From: Psychromonas marina | GTDB lineage: Bacteria > Pseudomonadota > Gammaproteobacteria > Enterobacterales > Psychromonadaceae | Reading direction: 5' to 3' | NCBI RefSeq assembly: GCF_030161115.1 | Contig: NZ_BSPQ01000018.1 | Coordinates: 36,653-100,652 of the forward strand | Length of the DNA stretch: 64,000 bases | Part shown: positions 35,803 through 45,621 of the stretch, piece after piece | Layout of the letters: each line of letters begins with the position of its first letter | Numbering within the stretch: the stretch's first letter is position 1 | Notes under the pieces: generated by a model | What the model was told of the DNA's origin: nothing | What the model saw: the letters and a program-made list of their open reading frames with translations, nothing else | The model's database searches: none | Translations under genes and position numbers: made by a program

Positions 35803-37281
35803 TTACAGCTTCCAATCCCCCCCTAATGCTTTATGAACAGAGACAATCGATTGTGCAGTTTGTAGTTGAGCTGCAATGATGCGCTCCTTGATCATATTAT
35901 GTTGGCGCTGTGCATCTAATACAGCCAGGTGATTAATTAATCCCGCTTTGTATAGAGAGCGTGCTTTATCCAATGCTTTTTCACTTTCATTGGCAGCTTC
36001 AGTCATTTTTTGCTGGTATTGCTGACTGTTGTCATAGGCATAAAGCACCGTTTCAACTTCACTAAATGCACCATTCACCGTATGTTGGTACCCTAGCATC
36101 GCATTCTTGGTTTTAGCTTCTTGAATATCCACTAAAGCTTCGCCACGCCCGCCATCAAAAATATTCCAATTCACGCCCACAGCACCTCCCCACGCGAGTG
36201 AATCACTGCTAAATAGATCACTCACATCACCCGCCACTAAACCGGGCCCGCCGGTTAAAAACACTTTAGGATAACGATTGGCAACAGCAACCCCTAGTTC
36301 TTTATCTAAAGCAGCGATTTCACGTTCAGCAATACGTATATCAGCACGACGTTTCAATAAGTCAGAGGGTAATCCGACCGGAATAAGTTCAGTGAGCTCT
36401 GGTATCGGTTGCGATTCACTTAATTGCATTTCCATCTGCTCATTAGACTCCGCTAATAAAATACCTAAACGTTGCTGGTGGATATGAGCAGCAATATTTA
36501 GCTGTGGCAATATAGCCTGCATCGAAATAAGCCCCGTACGCGCTTTCGCTAAATCCAATTCTGAGCCATAACCACTGTTAACCATTTTTTCGACTAATGC
36601 TAAGGTACGCTTTTGATCCTCTATTGTTTCATTCGCCAACGCATAACGTGCTTTGGCACCACGATATTGAATATAGTTATGGATAACATCTGCGGTGATC
36701 AATGTATTCAGTGCTTCCTGATAGATAACTACCTGTTCAACACGAATAGCAGCAGCATCTGATTGATTATCTAAACGACCAAATAAATCGAGTTCCCAAG
36801 AAATATTAGCGCCCGCAAAAAATCCATCATTTTGCTGATCCATCACGGTGACACTTTGCCCTAGCATCGGCTGCATACTACTGGGTACTGAAACCGGGGA
36901 AACAGCAGCGCCTAATAATGGATCATTCTCACTGATCTGATAATTATAATATCCCGCACCAAGGCTCACCGTGGGCACTTTAAACGACGCGACCATTTGT
37001 TGATAGGATTGCGCCATTTGAATTCGTTCCGATGCCATTTTTAACGGAATATTTTGTTGCTGTGCTTTTTCCACTAATGCATTTAAAACAGGATCATTAA
37101 AAGCCATCCACCAATTACTAACATCGGCAATAGACGTTTCACTAACGCCCTCGGTTAATGTGTACGCTTGACTTAATGTCATGTCAGGCACTTCGCTTTG
37201 TGGGGCTAAACTACAGCCGGTTAAGATCGAGGTCAGCATGATAGCTAAAGGCACCTTTTTAAAATAATGTTTAGCTTTCAT
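35803..37281 (-). CDS. Outer-membrane efflux lipoprotein, NodT/OprM family
   Basis: 492 residues from ATG 37281. The start is set by GGAG upstream and by a lipoprotein signal peptide (LAIMLTSILTGC, cleavage before Cys). The protein is a two-repeat TolC-fold channel: QTYQQMVASFKVPTVSLGAGYY, SWELDLFGRLDNQSDAA, then the second half with RADIRIAEREIAAL, VGVNWNIFDGGR and SLYKAGLINHLAVLDAQR. It supplies the exit duct of the tripartite pump. Its first 11 bases overlap the end of the RND gene, so translation is coupled. The gene order is adaptor, pump, channel. Confidence 0.93.
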   Translation of the reverse strand: MKAKHYFKKVPLAIMLTSILTGCSLAPQSEVPDMTLSQAYTLTEGVSETSIADVSNWWMAFNDPVLNALVEKAQQQNIPLKMASERIQMAQSYQQMVASFKVPTVSLGAGYYNYQISENDPLLGAAVSPVSVPSSMQPMLGQSVTVMDQQNDGFFAGANISWELDLFGRLDNQSDAAAIRVEQVVIYQEALNTLITADVIHNYIQYRGAKARYALANETIEDQKRTLALVEKMVNSGYGSELDLAKARTGLISMQAILPQLNIAAHIHQQRLGILLAESNEQMEMQLSESQPIPELTELIPVGLPSDLLKRRADIRIAEREIAALDKELGVAVANRYPKVFLTGGPGLVAGDVSDLFSSDSLAWGGAVGVNWNIFDGGRGEALVDIQEAKTKNAMLGYQHTVNGAFSEVETVLYAYDNSQQYQQKMTEAANESEKALDKARSLYKAGLINHLAVLDAQRQHNMIKERIIAAQLQTAQSIVSVHKALGGDWKL

Positions 37282-40200
37282 GAGTAATCTCCTTAGATAG
37301 GTCTGCTGCAGCAAGCGCTTTATTGTCGCTATTTTGATAACTTAATTTGTATAACGCAGGCATCACCAGTAATGAAAGGAATGTCGCTGCAACTAGACCA
37401 CCAATAATCGTAGCGGCCATCTGATCAAATAAAGGATCTGATAATAATGGAATCATGCCAAGTGCCGTGGTTAATGCCCCCATCGAAATAGCCATGGTGC
37501 GGTTTAAGGTTGCTTTTTTAATTGCATCTCCCAAATTCAAGCCTGATTTACGCTCTAGCTCAATTTGATCCATCAATACAATACCGTTTTTTATGATCAT
37601 GCCCGATAACGCAATCGCACCAATTAATGCCATGTAACCAAAAGGTTTATCAAACAAGACTAAGCTGATACTTGCCCCTGTTGCAGCCAAAGGCACAGTA
37701 AACATAATAATCAGAGGTTGTTTAAAACCATTGAACATCGCCACTAAAATGATCGTCATTAAAATGATCGCTTTAGGTAAGTTCGAGAAGGTATCCATTA
37801 AAGAGATTCGTTCATCACGGTACTCACCGCCCCACTCAAAACGATATCCATCAGGGATAATAATGGCTTCAATATCATCAGCTAACTCTAAGCGGACTTC
37901 AGAAGCTGTGCGTCCAAACGTTGCCGCTTGCGCAGTAATTGCTGGTAAACGATCACGACGCCATAACATGCTATCTTCTTGCGTTAACTCAAATCCATCA
38001 ATGACTTGCCCTAATGGCACACCATGTAAACCTAACATTGATTTCACCTGAATGTTTTCAAGTGAGCTCATATCTGAATGCTGTCTTTTAAGCGAAATAG
38101 GTAACATGCGATCATCTTCGCGCATAATACCAAGCGGTACCCCTTGAGTTGCACGTCGCATCGACATCGCAATATCTGCTCGGTTGACACCCGCTCTTCG
38201 GGCTTTGTCTTGATTAATGATAGGCGTTAGTACTTTACTAGTCTGGCGCCAATCGTTACGAGCATATTTCGTATTAGGATGAGCCGCAAAAACCAATTCA
38301 GCTTCACGTGATAAACGTTTTAGGACCTCGGGATCAGGTCCCATAAAGCGCGCTTCCAAAGTGAATTTATCTTTGGTTGCTAATTTTAAAGATCTAAATC
38401 GAGGCTCAGCCTGTGGAAATTGCATCGCTAACCATTTATCACCGCGCGTCACTAATGCTTCAATGGATTGATGATCTATCGTATTAACGACGATTTGCCC
38501 GTAACTTGGATCTAATGGCTCTGGTTCAACGGTAACCGAAAAACGAGGGGCACTCGCACCAATAAAACTGGCAATATTAATCACTTCAGGCTGCTCTAAT
38601 AACCATGCTTCAATACGTTGCATATCAGCCTCAGTACGCTCTATTTGCGCACCATTTGGCAGCCAATAATCGACAAATACCATCGGTCTGTCTGAGCTAG
38701 GCATGAAGTTCACTGCGATTAAGTTTACAAACACAGCGGTGATTAACAGTAATGGCACTAATAAGGCTAATGTACGTTTAGGGAAATCAACCGTCCAATG
38801 TATTACATTCGTCAGGTAAGCCATTAATTTATTGGGTTTTGTTTGCTGTGTTTTTTTCGGTTTTATCCATAACCAACACAATAATGGCGTTAATGTCATG
38901 GCAACAAACCAAGACAATAATAACGAAGCACACATGATGTAAAATACTGAGATAGCAAATTCAGCAGCATCACTATTAGAAAACAGAATCGGACTCGTCC
39001 CTAACACTGCAATGATGGTTGCAAATAACAGCGGTGACACGGTTTCCTGTACGCTACTTCGCGCAGCTTCAAAACGCTCCATGCCTTTATTGATTTTACT
39101 GACAAACATATCGGTGATCACAATTGCATTGTCCACCAGCATACCCAACGCTAAAATAAAGGTCCCCAGTGAAACACGCTGTAAATCTATACCCGTTGCA
39201 TACATGAAAATCAGCGTCAGTAAGATGGTGACAATTAAACTAGAGCCTACTATTGCCGCACTTTTAAGGCCCATGAATAACCACAAAACGAGCACAACAA
39301 TAAGAATACTTTCAATGATATTGCCGACAAAATTATCAATTGATTTTTGCACTTCATAGGGCTGAAAAGCTACTGTGCCAATTTCTACACCAACGGGTAA
39401 TTGTGCTTGATACTGTGCAAGGACCTCATTAATAGTGTCGCCTAAAGACACAACGTTAATACCATCTGATGGGCTAACGGCTAAGGTAACCGCGTCTAAT
39501 CCATTGTAACGACTCATGGTTAATGCTGGTTTTTGATAGTCGACATAGACATCTGCAATGTCACCTAAGCGAATAAGTCCAGTACCTAAATGACTCACGC
39601 CACCTTTCAACATGAAGTTTTTAATATCTTCAACTGACTGAAACTCACTACGTTGGTTAATACGAATAGATTCATCTTGCGCACTAATAGTACCCGCATC
39701 AAAAATCATATTTTGCGTATTTAATTGGTTGATCACCTGAAGTGTGGATAATTGATAGTTGGCTAAGTGTTCGTCATTTAAGTCAATATTGACGGCTTGC
39801 TCGCGCACACCGTGAAGTTCAATTATTTTAATGCCTTTCACTGTTTTTAAACGGCGCTGTAACTCTTTCGCATATTCACGTAGTTTAATAGGGGCAACAT
39901 CTTTCCCATAAACCGAAAAAAGCATCCCATATACTTCAGAGAATTCATCTTGAATAATACTAATTTGAGCAGAAGCCGGTAACGATAACTTAACATCATT
40001 CACCTTTCTTCTCAGCAAGTCCCATTGCTGTGGCACCTCGGCAGATCGTACCGACTCTTCAAGGTCGATGAAAATCATCGACATACCCGGTTTAGATAAA
40101 GAGCGTAACTCTTTTAACGCGCCCATTTGTTGTAGTTTTGTCTCAATAACATCGGTCACCTGCGCCTCTACTTCTTGCGCTGATGCGCCAGGGTAAAGTG

Positions 40201-40345
40201 TCACTACAACGGCACTTTTAACGGTAAACGTAGGGTCTTCTAACTTACCCAGTTTAAAATAAGAGAGACCACCCGCAACAATACAAAGGGTAATAAAAAA
40301 CAAGAAAAAGGTACGTTGACGTATCGCAAATTCAGCTAAATTCAT
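37271..40345 (-). CDS. RND efflux transporter, inner-membrane pump (second system)
   Basis: 1024 residues of AcrB type, with YPGASAQEVEAQVTDVIETKLQQM in the porter region, and helix 4 reading GMLVDNAIVITDMF, where one of the two proton-relay aspartates is Asn; this substitution is common in the branch that has FFLFFITLCIVAGGLSYFKLGKLEDP at the N-terminus. It differs clearly from the pump at 11191. The C-terminal half has ALSGMIIKNGIVLMDQI. It works with the adaptor 10 bases upstream and the OMF that overlaps its end. Substrates unknown. Confidence 0.94.
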   Translation of the reverse strand: MNLAEFAIRQRTFFLFFITLCIVAGGLSYFKLGKLEDPTFTVKSAVVVTLYPGASAQEVEAQVTDVIETKLQQMGALKELRSLSKPGMSMIFIDLEESVRSAEVPQQWDLLRRKVNDVKLSLPASAQISIIQDEFSEVYGMLFSVYGKDVAPIKLREYAKELQRRLKTVKGIKIIELHGVREQAVNIDLNDEHLANYQLSTLQVINQLNTQNMIFDAGTISAQDESIRINQRSEFQSVEDIKNFMLKGGVSHLGTGLIRLGDIADVYVDYQKPALTMSRYNGLDAVTLAVSPSDGINVVSLGDTINEVLAQYQAQLPVGVEIGTVAFQPYEVQKSIDNFVGNIIESILIVVLVLWLFMGLKSAAIVGSSLIVTILLTLIFMYATGIDLQRVSLGTFILALGMLVDNAIVITDMFVSKINKGMERFEAARSSVQETVSPLLFATIIAVLGTSPILFSNSDAAEFAISVFYIMCASLLLSWFVAMTLTPLLCWLWIKPKKTQQTKPNKLMAYLTNVIHWTVDFPKRTLALLVPLLLITAVFVNLIAVNFMPSSDRPMVFVDYWLPNGAQIERTEADMQRIEAWLLEQPEVINIASFIGASAPRFSVTVEPEPLDPSYGQIVVNTIDHQSIEALVTRGDKWLAMQFPQAEPRFRSLKLATKDKFTLEARFMGPDPEVLKRLSREAELVFAAHPNTKYARNDWRQTSKVLTPIINQDKARRAGVNRADIAMSMRRATQGVPLGIMREDDRMLPISLKRQHSDMSSLENIQVKSMLGLHGVPLGQVIDGFELTQEDSMLWRRDRLPAITAQAATFGRTASEVRLELADDIEAIIIPDGYRFEWGGEYRDERISLMDTFSNLPKAIILMTIILVAMFNGFKQPLIIMFTVPLAATGASISLVLFDKPFGYMALIGAIALSGMIIKNGIVLMDQIELERKSGLNLGDAIKKATLNRTMAISMGALTTALGMIPLLSDPLFDQMAATIIGGLVAATFLSLLVMPALYKLSYQNSDNKALAAADLSKEITHES

Positions 40346-40355
40346 GGTGTCCGCC

Positions 40356-41429
40356 TTATCGAGTTACGAATAGTAGAGGGCCAACAGCATCACCTTGATT
40401 CATATAAGATGCGCCCGTTACAATGATTGCCTGTCCCTCTTCTAAGGCCCCCTTCACGCAAACTGATTGTGCTTGGTACTGTTCGATACTCACCGGTAAT
40501 TGCTTAACTTTCCCCTCTTCAACGGTCAATAAAAACTGCCCCGCTTTATCACCAACAATGGCAGAGTAAGGTAAACAAAAACTATCTTTAGGTTGATTGA
40601 TGTTGATACTAAGCGTGATAGACTTTCCAGGTAATATATTAGCGGGTGCACTTTGCAAATTGAAGGTGACGCTGTAGGTTTGTTTAATAAGATCTGGGTT
40701 TGTCGATTTCTCTACTAAAATTGCATCAATTTTAGCGTCGTTACCTTGCCAATTGACTGTGGCTTTTTGCGACTCACTAAATTGTGACATCATATTTTCT
40801 GGCACATCAATAACCGCTTCTAAGGCATCTAATTGATGTAATGTAAAAATACTGATACCTGGTAATATTTGCTCAAATTGTTCGTGGCGCTGCGTTGCAA
40901 TCACACCATCGAATGGGGCTTTTAACTCAGTATATGCTAATGCATCGGTACCTTTCTCAATATTTTTTTGCATCACATCAAGCATCGCTTTACTGCGTTT
41001 GTAAGTACTGATTGCGCGATCTAAATTGATTTTTGCGATTGCATCATCATCGGTCGCTTGTTGTACTCTAGACAACTCTATTTTAGCAAGATCATACGCC
41101 GCTTCAGCCTCTTCATTGCGCGCATTTAATTCACTTAAGTGCACATTAAAATCATGAGGGTCTAAGTGCGCAAGTAATTGCCCTTTTTTAACCGCTTGGC
41201 CCTCTTTGACATAAATTTTCTCTATCACACCTGGCACACGAAAGGATAGGTCACTACTTTGAACTGATTGTATAACACCAGAAAACTGCTTTTTAGCGTA
41301 ATAAGACTCAGAATGAAGCGATAACACTTCTACTGAGCGTAAGCTTTTTTCAGGCGGTATGACCTCTTGTGCGCATGCACTTAAAAAGCATAAAGATAGA
41401 GGAATAATATAAGGGGTTAATGTTTTCAT
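40356..41429 (-). CDS. RND efflux periplasmic adaptor lipoprotein (second system)
   Basis: 357 residues from ATG 41429, preceded by GGAG at 7 bases. Lipoprotein signal peptide with LSAC lipobox; then FSGVIQSVQSSDLSFRVPGVIEKIYVKEGQAVKKGQLLAHLD, the first lipoyl half, a helical hairpin, second half YTELKAPFDGVIATQRHEQFEQI, and barrel domains. As an outer-leaflet-directed or inner-membrane anchored lipoprotein it links the pump to the OMF. First gene of the three-gene pump operon; the LysR gene ends upstream with a 114-base gap on the same strand. Confidence 0.92.
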   Translation of the reverse strand: MKTLTPYIIPLSLCFLSACAQEVIPPEKSLRSVEVLSLHSESYYAKKQFSGVIQSVQSSDLSFRVPGVIEKIYVKEGQAVKKGQLLAHLDPHDFNVHLSELNARNEEAEAAYDLAKIELSRVQQATDDDAIAKINLDRAISTYKRSKAMLDVMQKNIEKGTDALAYTELKAPFDGVIATQRHEQFEQILPGISIFTLHQLDALEAVIDVPENMMSQFSESQKATVNWQGNDAKIDAILVEKSTNPDLIKQTYSVTFNLQSAPANILPGKSITLSININQPKDSFCLPYSAIVGDKAGQFLLTVEEGKVKQLPVSIEQYQAQSVCVKGALEEGQAIIVTGASYMNQGDAVGPLLFVTR

Positions 41430-41543
41430 AATTGTCTCCAATGGAATTTAGGAGACAGTTTATGCTTCTTTATTTAAGAGATATGTAGTTACAAAAGAGA
41501 AACACTGTCACGAAAAATATGACAATCTAAGTCACCAGTAGAC

Positions 41544-42428
41544 TTACGATAATAACAGCATCTCTTTAGTTAAATAATCGATTAATAATCGACTTACTTG
41601 GCTAACCCCTTTTACCTCAGGATAGAGCAGCCACACATTTTCTTGTACAGATTGATAATGTGGTAATACATGTACTAATGAACCGTTATTGAGCGCTTCT
41701 CGCACTAATAATTCAGGCACAAAACTAATGCCACGGCCGCTAATCGCTGCTTGGCAAATTAATCCCATATTACCGCTGATTAAATGACAATTAACTCTTA
41801 ATGTATTGTTCTTGCTAACTTTCCAGTAATTATCAACATCCCCACTTGGCCAGCGATAAGCATTTACTTTATGTTGGTCAATATCGGATAAAGCATTCAA
41901 TACCGGGGCGTTTGCTAAATATTCAGGGCTGGCGACCATAATACGTTGCAACTCCAGCATTTTACGGGCGACAATATCAGAGTCGAGTGTTTCTCCGCCA
42001 TGTAGTGCAATGTCTAGACCTTGCTGATGAATGTCTATAAAACCATTATTGATAGTACGTAAATCAAGGGAGATATCAGGGTACTTATCTTGAAAACCAA
42101 ACAAGATATCTTGCAAAATATAATCAGCTTGGGGTAACAAACCAACCTTTACCGTACCTTTAGGTGAAGTTGCTACTTCCTGAAGGGCATTGTTGGCTTT
42201 TTCAAGTGAAGCGAGCGCATCAAGCAGTTCGTTGTAATAAACTTCACCATGTGGGGTTAAAGATATTTTACGTGTAGTACGAAAAAACAACTTACTGTCG
42301 AGTTCATTTTCTAATTCATTAATACGCCGACTCACGTTTGCACGAGGTAGCTCTAAGGCATGTGCTGCCGCACTAAAACTGCCTAGTTCCACCACCACGG
42401 TGAACAGTTTTAAATCTTCTATTTTCAT
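41544..42428 (-). CDS. LysR-family regulator, probable control of the second RND operon
   Basis: 294 residues: winged helix MKIEDLKLFTVVVELGSFSAAAHALELPRANVSRRINELE, linker and effector domain from residue about 90 (GTVKVGLLPQADYILQDI). Sequence style is CrgA-like. It lies upstream of the adaptor gene in the same direction, with a gap large enough for a promoter, and is the closest candidate to regulate the pump, possibly in answer to an aromatic compound. Expression by read-through of the same transcript cannot be excluded. Confidence 0.9.
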   Translation of the reverse strand: MKIEDLKLFTVVVELGSFSAAAHALELPRANVSRRINELENELDSKLFFRTTRKISLTPHGEVYYNELLDALASLEKANNALQEVATSPKGTVKVGLLPQADYILQDILFGFQDKYPDISLDLRTINNGFIDIHQQGLDIALHGGETLDSDIVARKMLELQRIMVASPEYLANAPVLNALSDIDQHKVNAYRWPSGDVDNYWKVSKNNTLRVNCHLISGNMGLICQAAISGRGISFVPELLVREALNNGSLVHVLPHYQSVQENVWLLYPEVKGVSQVSRLLIDYLTKEMLLLS

Positions 42429-42572
42429 TTTTCACACTCAGGGATAGTCAAAGTAAACAACTAATATTGTGATAATACAAGGCTATATAACCTTACTTTA
42501 TCAAAATTTATAACGTCCTGATCGTTTATCTTTACTTTGAGCTTCTCTGAGTGAAAAACAAATTAAATAACG

Positions 42573-43799
42573 TTAATTAATCAAATTGATAAAATAAGGA
42601 ATAATGGCAGCATTCGCTAAATCAATAAAAAAAGCGCAGACCAAGGGCACAATAATAAAAGCTTGGTGTGAGTTACCATATTTTTGTGCCACAGCAGACA
42701 TATTCGCCATCGCGGTCGGTGTTGAACCTAAAGAGATACCACCAAACCCGGCACATATCACAGCAGCATCATAGTTTTTCCCCATTAAAGGAAATACAAC
42801 AAATAACGCCACAGCAATTGCCACCACAAACTGTACGATTAATATGATAAAAATAGGACCGGCTAAATCCGCAAAAGTCCACAGCTTAATGCTCATTAAT
42901 GACATTGCTAAAAATGAACCAAGCGCTAAATCAGCAATTAGAGCAATTGCGGGTTTTCGTGCAGGCCAAAGTGTACCGGTTATTCTAGGGTAAGAAGCTG
43001 GAATTAAATTCGAAATTAAAATACCCGCGAATAAACAGCTTACAAATAACGGTAATTCAAGCCCTAATTTTATAACCCCTTCATTGATAATCGCCCCCAA
43101 AATAATACACACATGAATTGCTAGCATGGCATCTAAAAAATCATAGGCAGTAATGCTTGGCTGCGGTTGATTTTTTTGTGTACCAACATCCATTTTTTCA
43201 TTATTTAAAGGTTTTAATTTGTGTTTATTTATAAGGTATTTTGCAATTGGTCCGCCCATCATACTGGCGAGTATTAACCCAAAGGTCGCACTCGCCACCC
43301 CAATCTCCAAGGCACTCTCTAAGCTAAATGAATCAGCAATTTTTGGTGCCCATGCAATCGCAGTACCGTGCCCGCCTATCAATGAGACAGAGCCACTGAG
43401 TAAGCCAAATACCGGCGGTAATTCCAACGCCAAGGCCATACTGATACCGGTTAAGTTTTGCATGACCATATAAGCGATGGTAATACTCAGTAATAAAATC
43501 AGTGGTTTTCCACCTTTAAACAGGTCTGCAACGCTAGCATTAATACCGATAGTGGTAAAAAAATAGACCAGCAATAAATCACGCGTTGCAAGATCAAATG
43601 AGATATCGATATCAGCAAAAAAATGCACTAATGCAAATAAGATAGACACTAACACCCCACCTGATACAGGCTCAGGAATACTGAACTCTTTCAAAAAATA
43701 GAAAGCACTGGTCAAACGACGCCCTAAAAAAAGCGTGATAATACCGAGTGTGACGGCGAGAAAAGATTCAATGTGGAATACACCTTCTATATAGTTCAT
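42573..43799 (-). CDS. gltS: Sodium/glutamate symporter, GltS family
   Basis: 408 residues, ten to twelve helices in two inverted halves. The GltS pattern is good: FYFLKEFSIPEPVSGG near the start, SVSLIGGHGTAIAWAP in the first re-entrant loop, and its mirror ICAGFGGISLGSTPTAMANM in the second. It takes up glutamate with Na+ across the inner membrane. Its ATG shares one base with the TAA stop of the patatin gene (TAATG), so its translation is coupled to that gene, an unusual partner for a glutamate carrier. C-terminus NAAIIPYFINLIN is normal. Confidence 0.92.
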   Translation of the reverse strand: MNYIEGVFHIESFLAVTLGIITLFLGRRLTSAFYFLKEFSIPEPVSGGVLVSILFALVHFFADIDISFDLATRDLLLVYFFTTIGINASVADLFKGGKPLILLLSITIAYMVMQNLTGISMALALELPPVFGLLSGSVSLIGGHGTAIAWAPKIADSFSLESALEIGVASATFGLILASMMGGPIAKYLINKHKLKPLNNEKMDVGTQKNQPQPSITAYDFLDAMLAIHVCIILGAIINEGVIKLGLELPLFVSCLFAGILISNLIPASYPRITGTLWPARKPAIALIADLALGSFLAMSLMSIKLWTFADLAGPIFIILIVQFVVAIAVALFVVFPLMGKNYDAAVICAGFGGISLGSTPTAMANMSAVAQKYGNSHQAFIIVPLVCAFFIDLANAAIIPYFINLIN

Positions 43800-45175
43800 T
43801 ATGACTCCGGGATGATTAATGTGGGTGATGGAATGTGGTGCTGATAAATATCAGCTAATTGTTTGTTATTGATCACCGCTTCATAACCATGTTCAATCAG
43901 TACATCAACTTGCTCAGGTTTAAGTGTGAAGTCAGTAGGGATGTTATTAACGAGCGTTTTTTGCTTGGCATTACTGAGATTAATATCAATGAAATAAGCG
44001 TTCTTTTCTGTAGAGGTTTGCTGCCAAGTATCGAGTTCTTTGACCACTAACGATTTCACTAAATCATTATAACGGTGCAGCTGTATATCCGTAGCTGCAC
44101 CAATGATGTCCTGTGCATCGGGCGTCTGTTTATTAACATCTATGATCCAGTCCGGTTTAGTGGAGGCATCCACAGAGATAATGATTAAGGTATCAATGTG
44201 TTGTCCTAATAACGCAAAGACCTCTTCCTGACTTTTAACGACATCATAAATTGCCAATAAGCCAAGATTGTCGGTGACTCCCCCATCCACCAAGTGAATA
44301 TAAGGACGATTTTCTTTATCAGCATAACTGCTCAAGCCATCATGGGTAGAGTTTAAATATATCGGCATATTGTCAGTGATCATGGGGTTATAATTTTTGT
44401 CACAATGCTGAAAGTTTTGCAGTACAACGGGGGGGAATATAACCGGCACCGCAGAGGATGCAGCCACAGCATTAGCAATAGAGTAATCATTTACATCGGA
44501 GCAAATAAGATCAAAATACTCCTGTAAAAAAGAGAAGCGTACCCCGCCCCCCAGATCTGTACTATTAATAATAATACGTGGTGATGCCTCGTGGATGTCA
44601 GCAAATGTTGCATCGTTAAATAAGGTTTCATTATAATAATAGGCTGCAGCCGCAGTACGAGTATGCTTTGAAAACATAAAGCGAGGACTGAGTAGGATAT
44701 CTATTAAATTCCCTGAAACGTCTTTATATAAAAAATCAGATTCATATTGATCAAAAATAGCATCGTGATAAAGGCCATAATAAGCAGCCGTGAAGCTGCC
44801 TCCTGAAACAGAACTAATGGTATTTACCTGATTAATCAATGGATAAGTTTCGTTTCCATCTACTAAGGTATAATCTCTCATCCCTTTCAGTACACCATAA
44901 GAAAGCGCAGCTGCGCGCGTACCTCCTCCTGAAAAACTCAATAAAATCGCAGTGTTATCGTTTTTTAATTGTTGCGCCATCGAAGTTAAAGAGTAAGTAT
45001 TTCCCTGGTGACCAATTTTTTCTATATTAGTAACCTGCGTAGTTGCACTACATCCAGCCAACCCAATAAGTAGCCCTAACCTTGGCAGGTAGGCATAGTG
45101 TTGTAATAGCTGATTCACTGACGGCATGGGTGTACGGTACGATCGGTCAATTATTTTTTTATTATAAAATGACAA
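43799..45175 (-). CDS. Patatin-like phospholipase lipoprotein
   Basis: 458 residues counted from TTG 45175, which follows GGGGAG at 8 bases. A lipoprotein signal peptide lies inside (PRLGLLIGLAGC, Cys42), so the functional start may also be Met17. The patatin fold has the oxyanion loop SGGGTRAAA (82-90), the nucleophile in SVSGGS (Ser124), and DGG (297-299) with the catalytic Asp. It should be an acyl hydrolase on phospholipids, exposed in the periplasm or on the outer membrane. It is translationally coupled to GltS downstream and probably to the short leader ORF at 45162-45263 upstream. Confidence 0.9.
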   Translation of the reverse strand: MSFYNKKIIDRSYRTPMPSVNQLLQHYAYLPRLGLLIGLAGCSATTQVTNIEKIGHQGNTYSLTSMAQQLKNDNTAILLSFSGGGTRAAALSYGVLKGMRDYTLVDGNETYPLINQVNTISSVSGGSFTAAYYGLYHDAIFDQYESDFLYKDVSGNLIDILLSPRFMFSKHTRTAAAAYYYNETLFNDATFADIHEASPRIIINSTDLGGGVRFSFLQEYFDLICSDVNDYSIANAVAASSAVPVIFPPVVLQNFQHCDKNYNPMITDNMPIYLNSTHDGLSSYADKENRPYIHLVDGGVTDNLGLLAIYDVVKSQEEVFALLGQHIDTLIIISVDASTKPDWIIDVNKQTPDAQDIIGAATDIQLHRYNDLVKSLVVKELDTWQQTSTEKNAYFIDINLSNAKQKTLVNNIPTDFTLKPEQVDVLIEHGYEAVINNKQLADIYQHHIPSPTLIIPES

Positions 45176-45263
45176 TAGTGCACTCCCCTTTATTCATTGA
45201 GCGTAATGCATCGCTAGCTGCAATAAACAAAAAGAGGAGTGTCATTTTTAGTGGTTTTTTCAT
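45162..45263 (-). CDS. Short leader ORF (33 aa) overlapping the patatin start
   Basis: A 33-codon frame from ATG 45263 with a strong AGGAG seven bases upstream: MKKPLKMTLLFLFIAASDA at the front, resembling a signal peptide or membrane helix, and ending CTIVIL. It overlaps the patatin TTG start by 14 bases, and the patatin ribosome binding site lies inside it, so translation of the leader could open or block the patatin start. It is too short to be classed by similarity. It may be a true small membrane protein, a regulatory leader or an N-terminal remnant of the patatin gene. Confidence 0.45.
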   Translation of the reverse strand: MKKPLKMTLLFLFIAASDALRSMNKGECTIVIL

Positions 45264-45511
45264 CGTGTCTCCTTATTAATTTCAGCATTATATGTTGCTT
45301 AATTAAATCGGATAATGGGTGAACTATGAGTTTCAATGTCGCATTTATTGAGACAATGCAATCATTAGAAGAACAACAAGTTAATAACCGATCTTTAGTT
45401 GTCCACTCTTTAAATCGGAAATAGCCTCTAGCGCCATCAGATAAGCATCCTCAATGCCCCCTCGCCTTCAACCCAACTATTTATTTCTGAAAAATAGATC
45501 ACACCAAACAC

Positions 45512-45577
45512 AAGTCGATTAAAGACTTAATGAAAGTCGATCCAAGGGGTTAATCAAGTCGATTTTTAGGTTGATAA
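45512..45577. promoter_or_regulatory. Three 22-bp direct repeats upstream of the outer-membrane protein gene
   Basis: AAGTCGAT occurs at 45512, 45534 and 45556, exactly 22 bases apart, about two helical turns. Each unit continues in a similar way (consensus roughly AAGTCGATnnAAGGnTTAAT), so units are 22-bp repeats, perhaps of two 11-bp half-sites each as with OmpR/PhoB-type regulators. The array ends 45 bases before the ATG of the outer-membrane protein, in an activator position. The rest of the 358-base divergent gap (45264-45621) holds no other structure I could identify. Confidence 0.6.
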
Positions 45578-45621
45578 TCGCCGCATCTAAACAAACTCTG
45601 ACTTAAATAAAAGGCAATAAC

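Noticed and set aside
45082..45279. 65-codon frame on the plus strand over the patatin start
   Set aside because: It is antisense to the patatin and leader ORFs and has no ribosome binding site.
45326..45424. 32-codon frame in the gap before the outer-membrane protein gene
   Set aside because: Weak ribosome binding site placed too close, and no recognisable feature in the peptide.
45512..45577. Possible CRISPR-like repeat array
   Set aside because: Units follow without spacers, are only three, and the conserved part is 8 bases; an operator array fits better.
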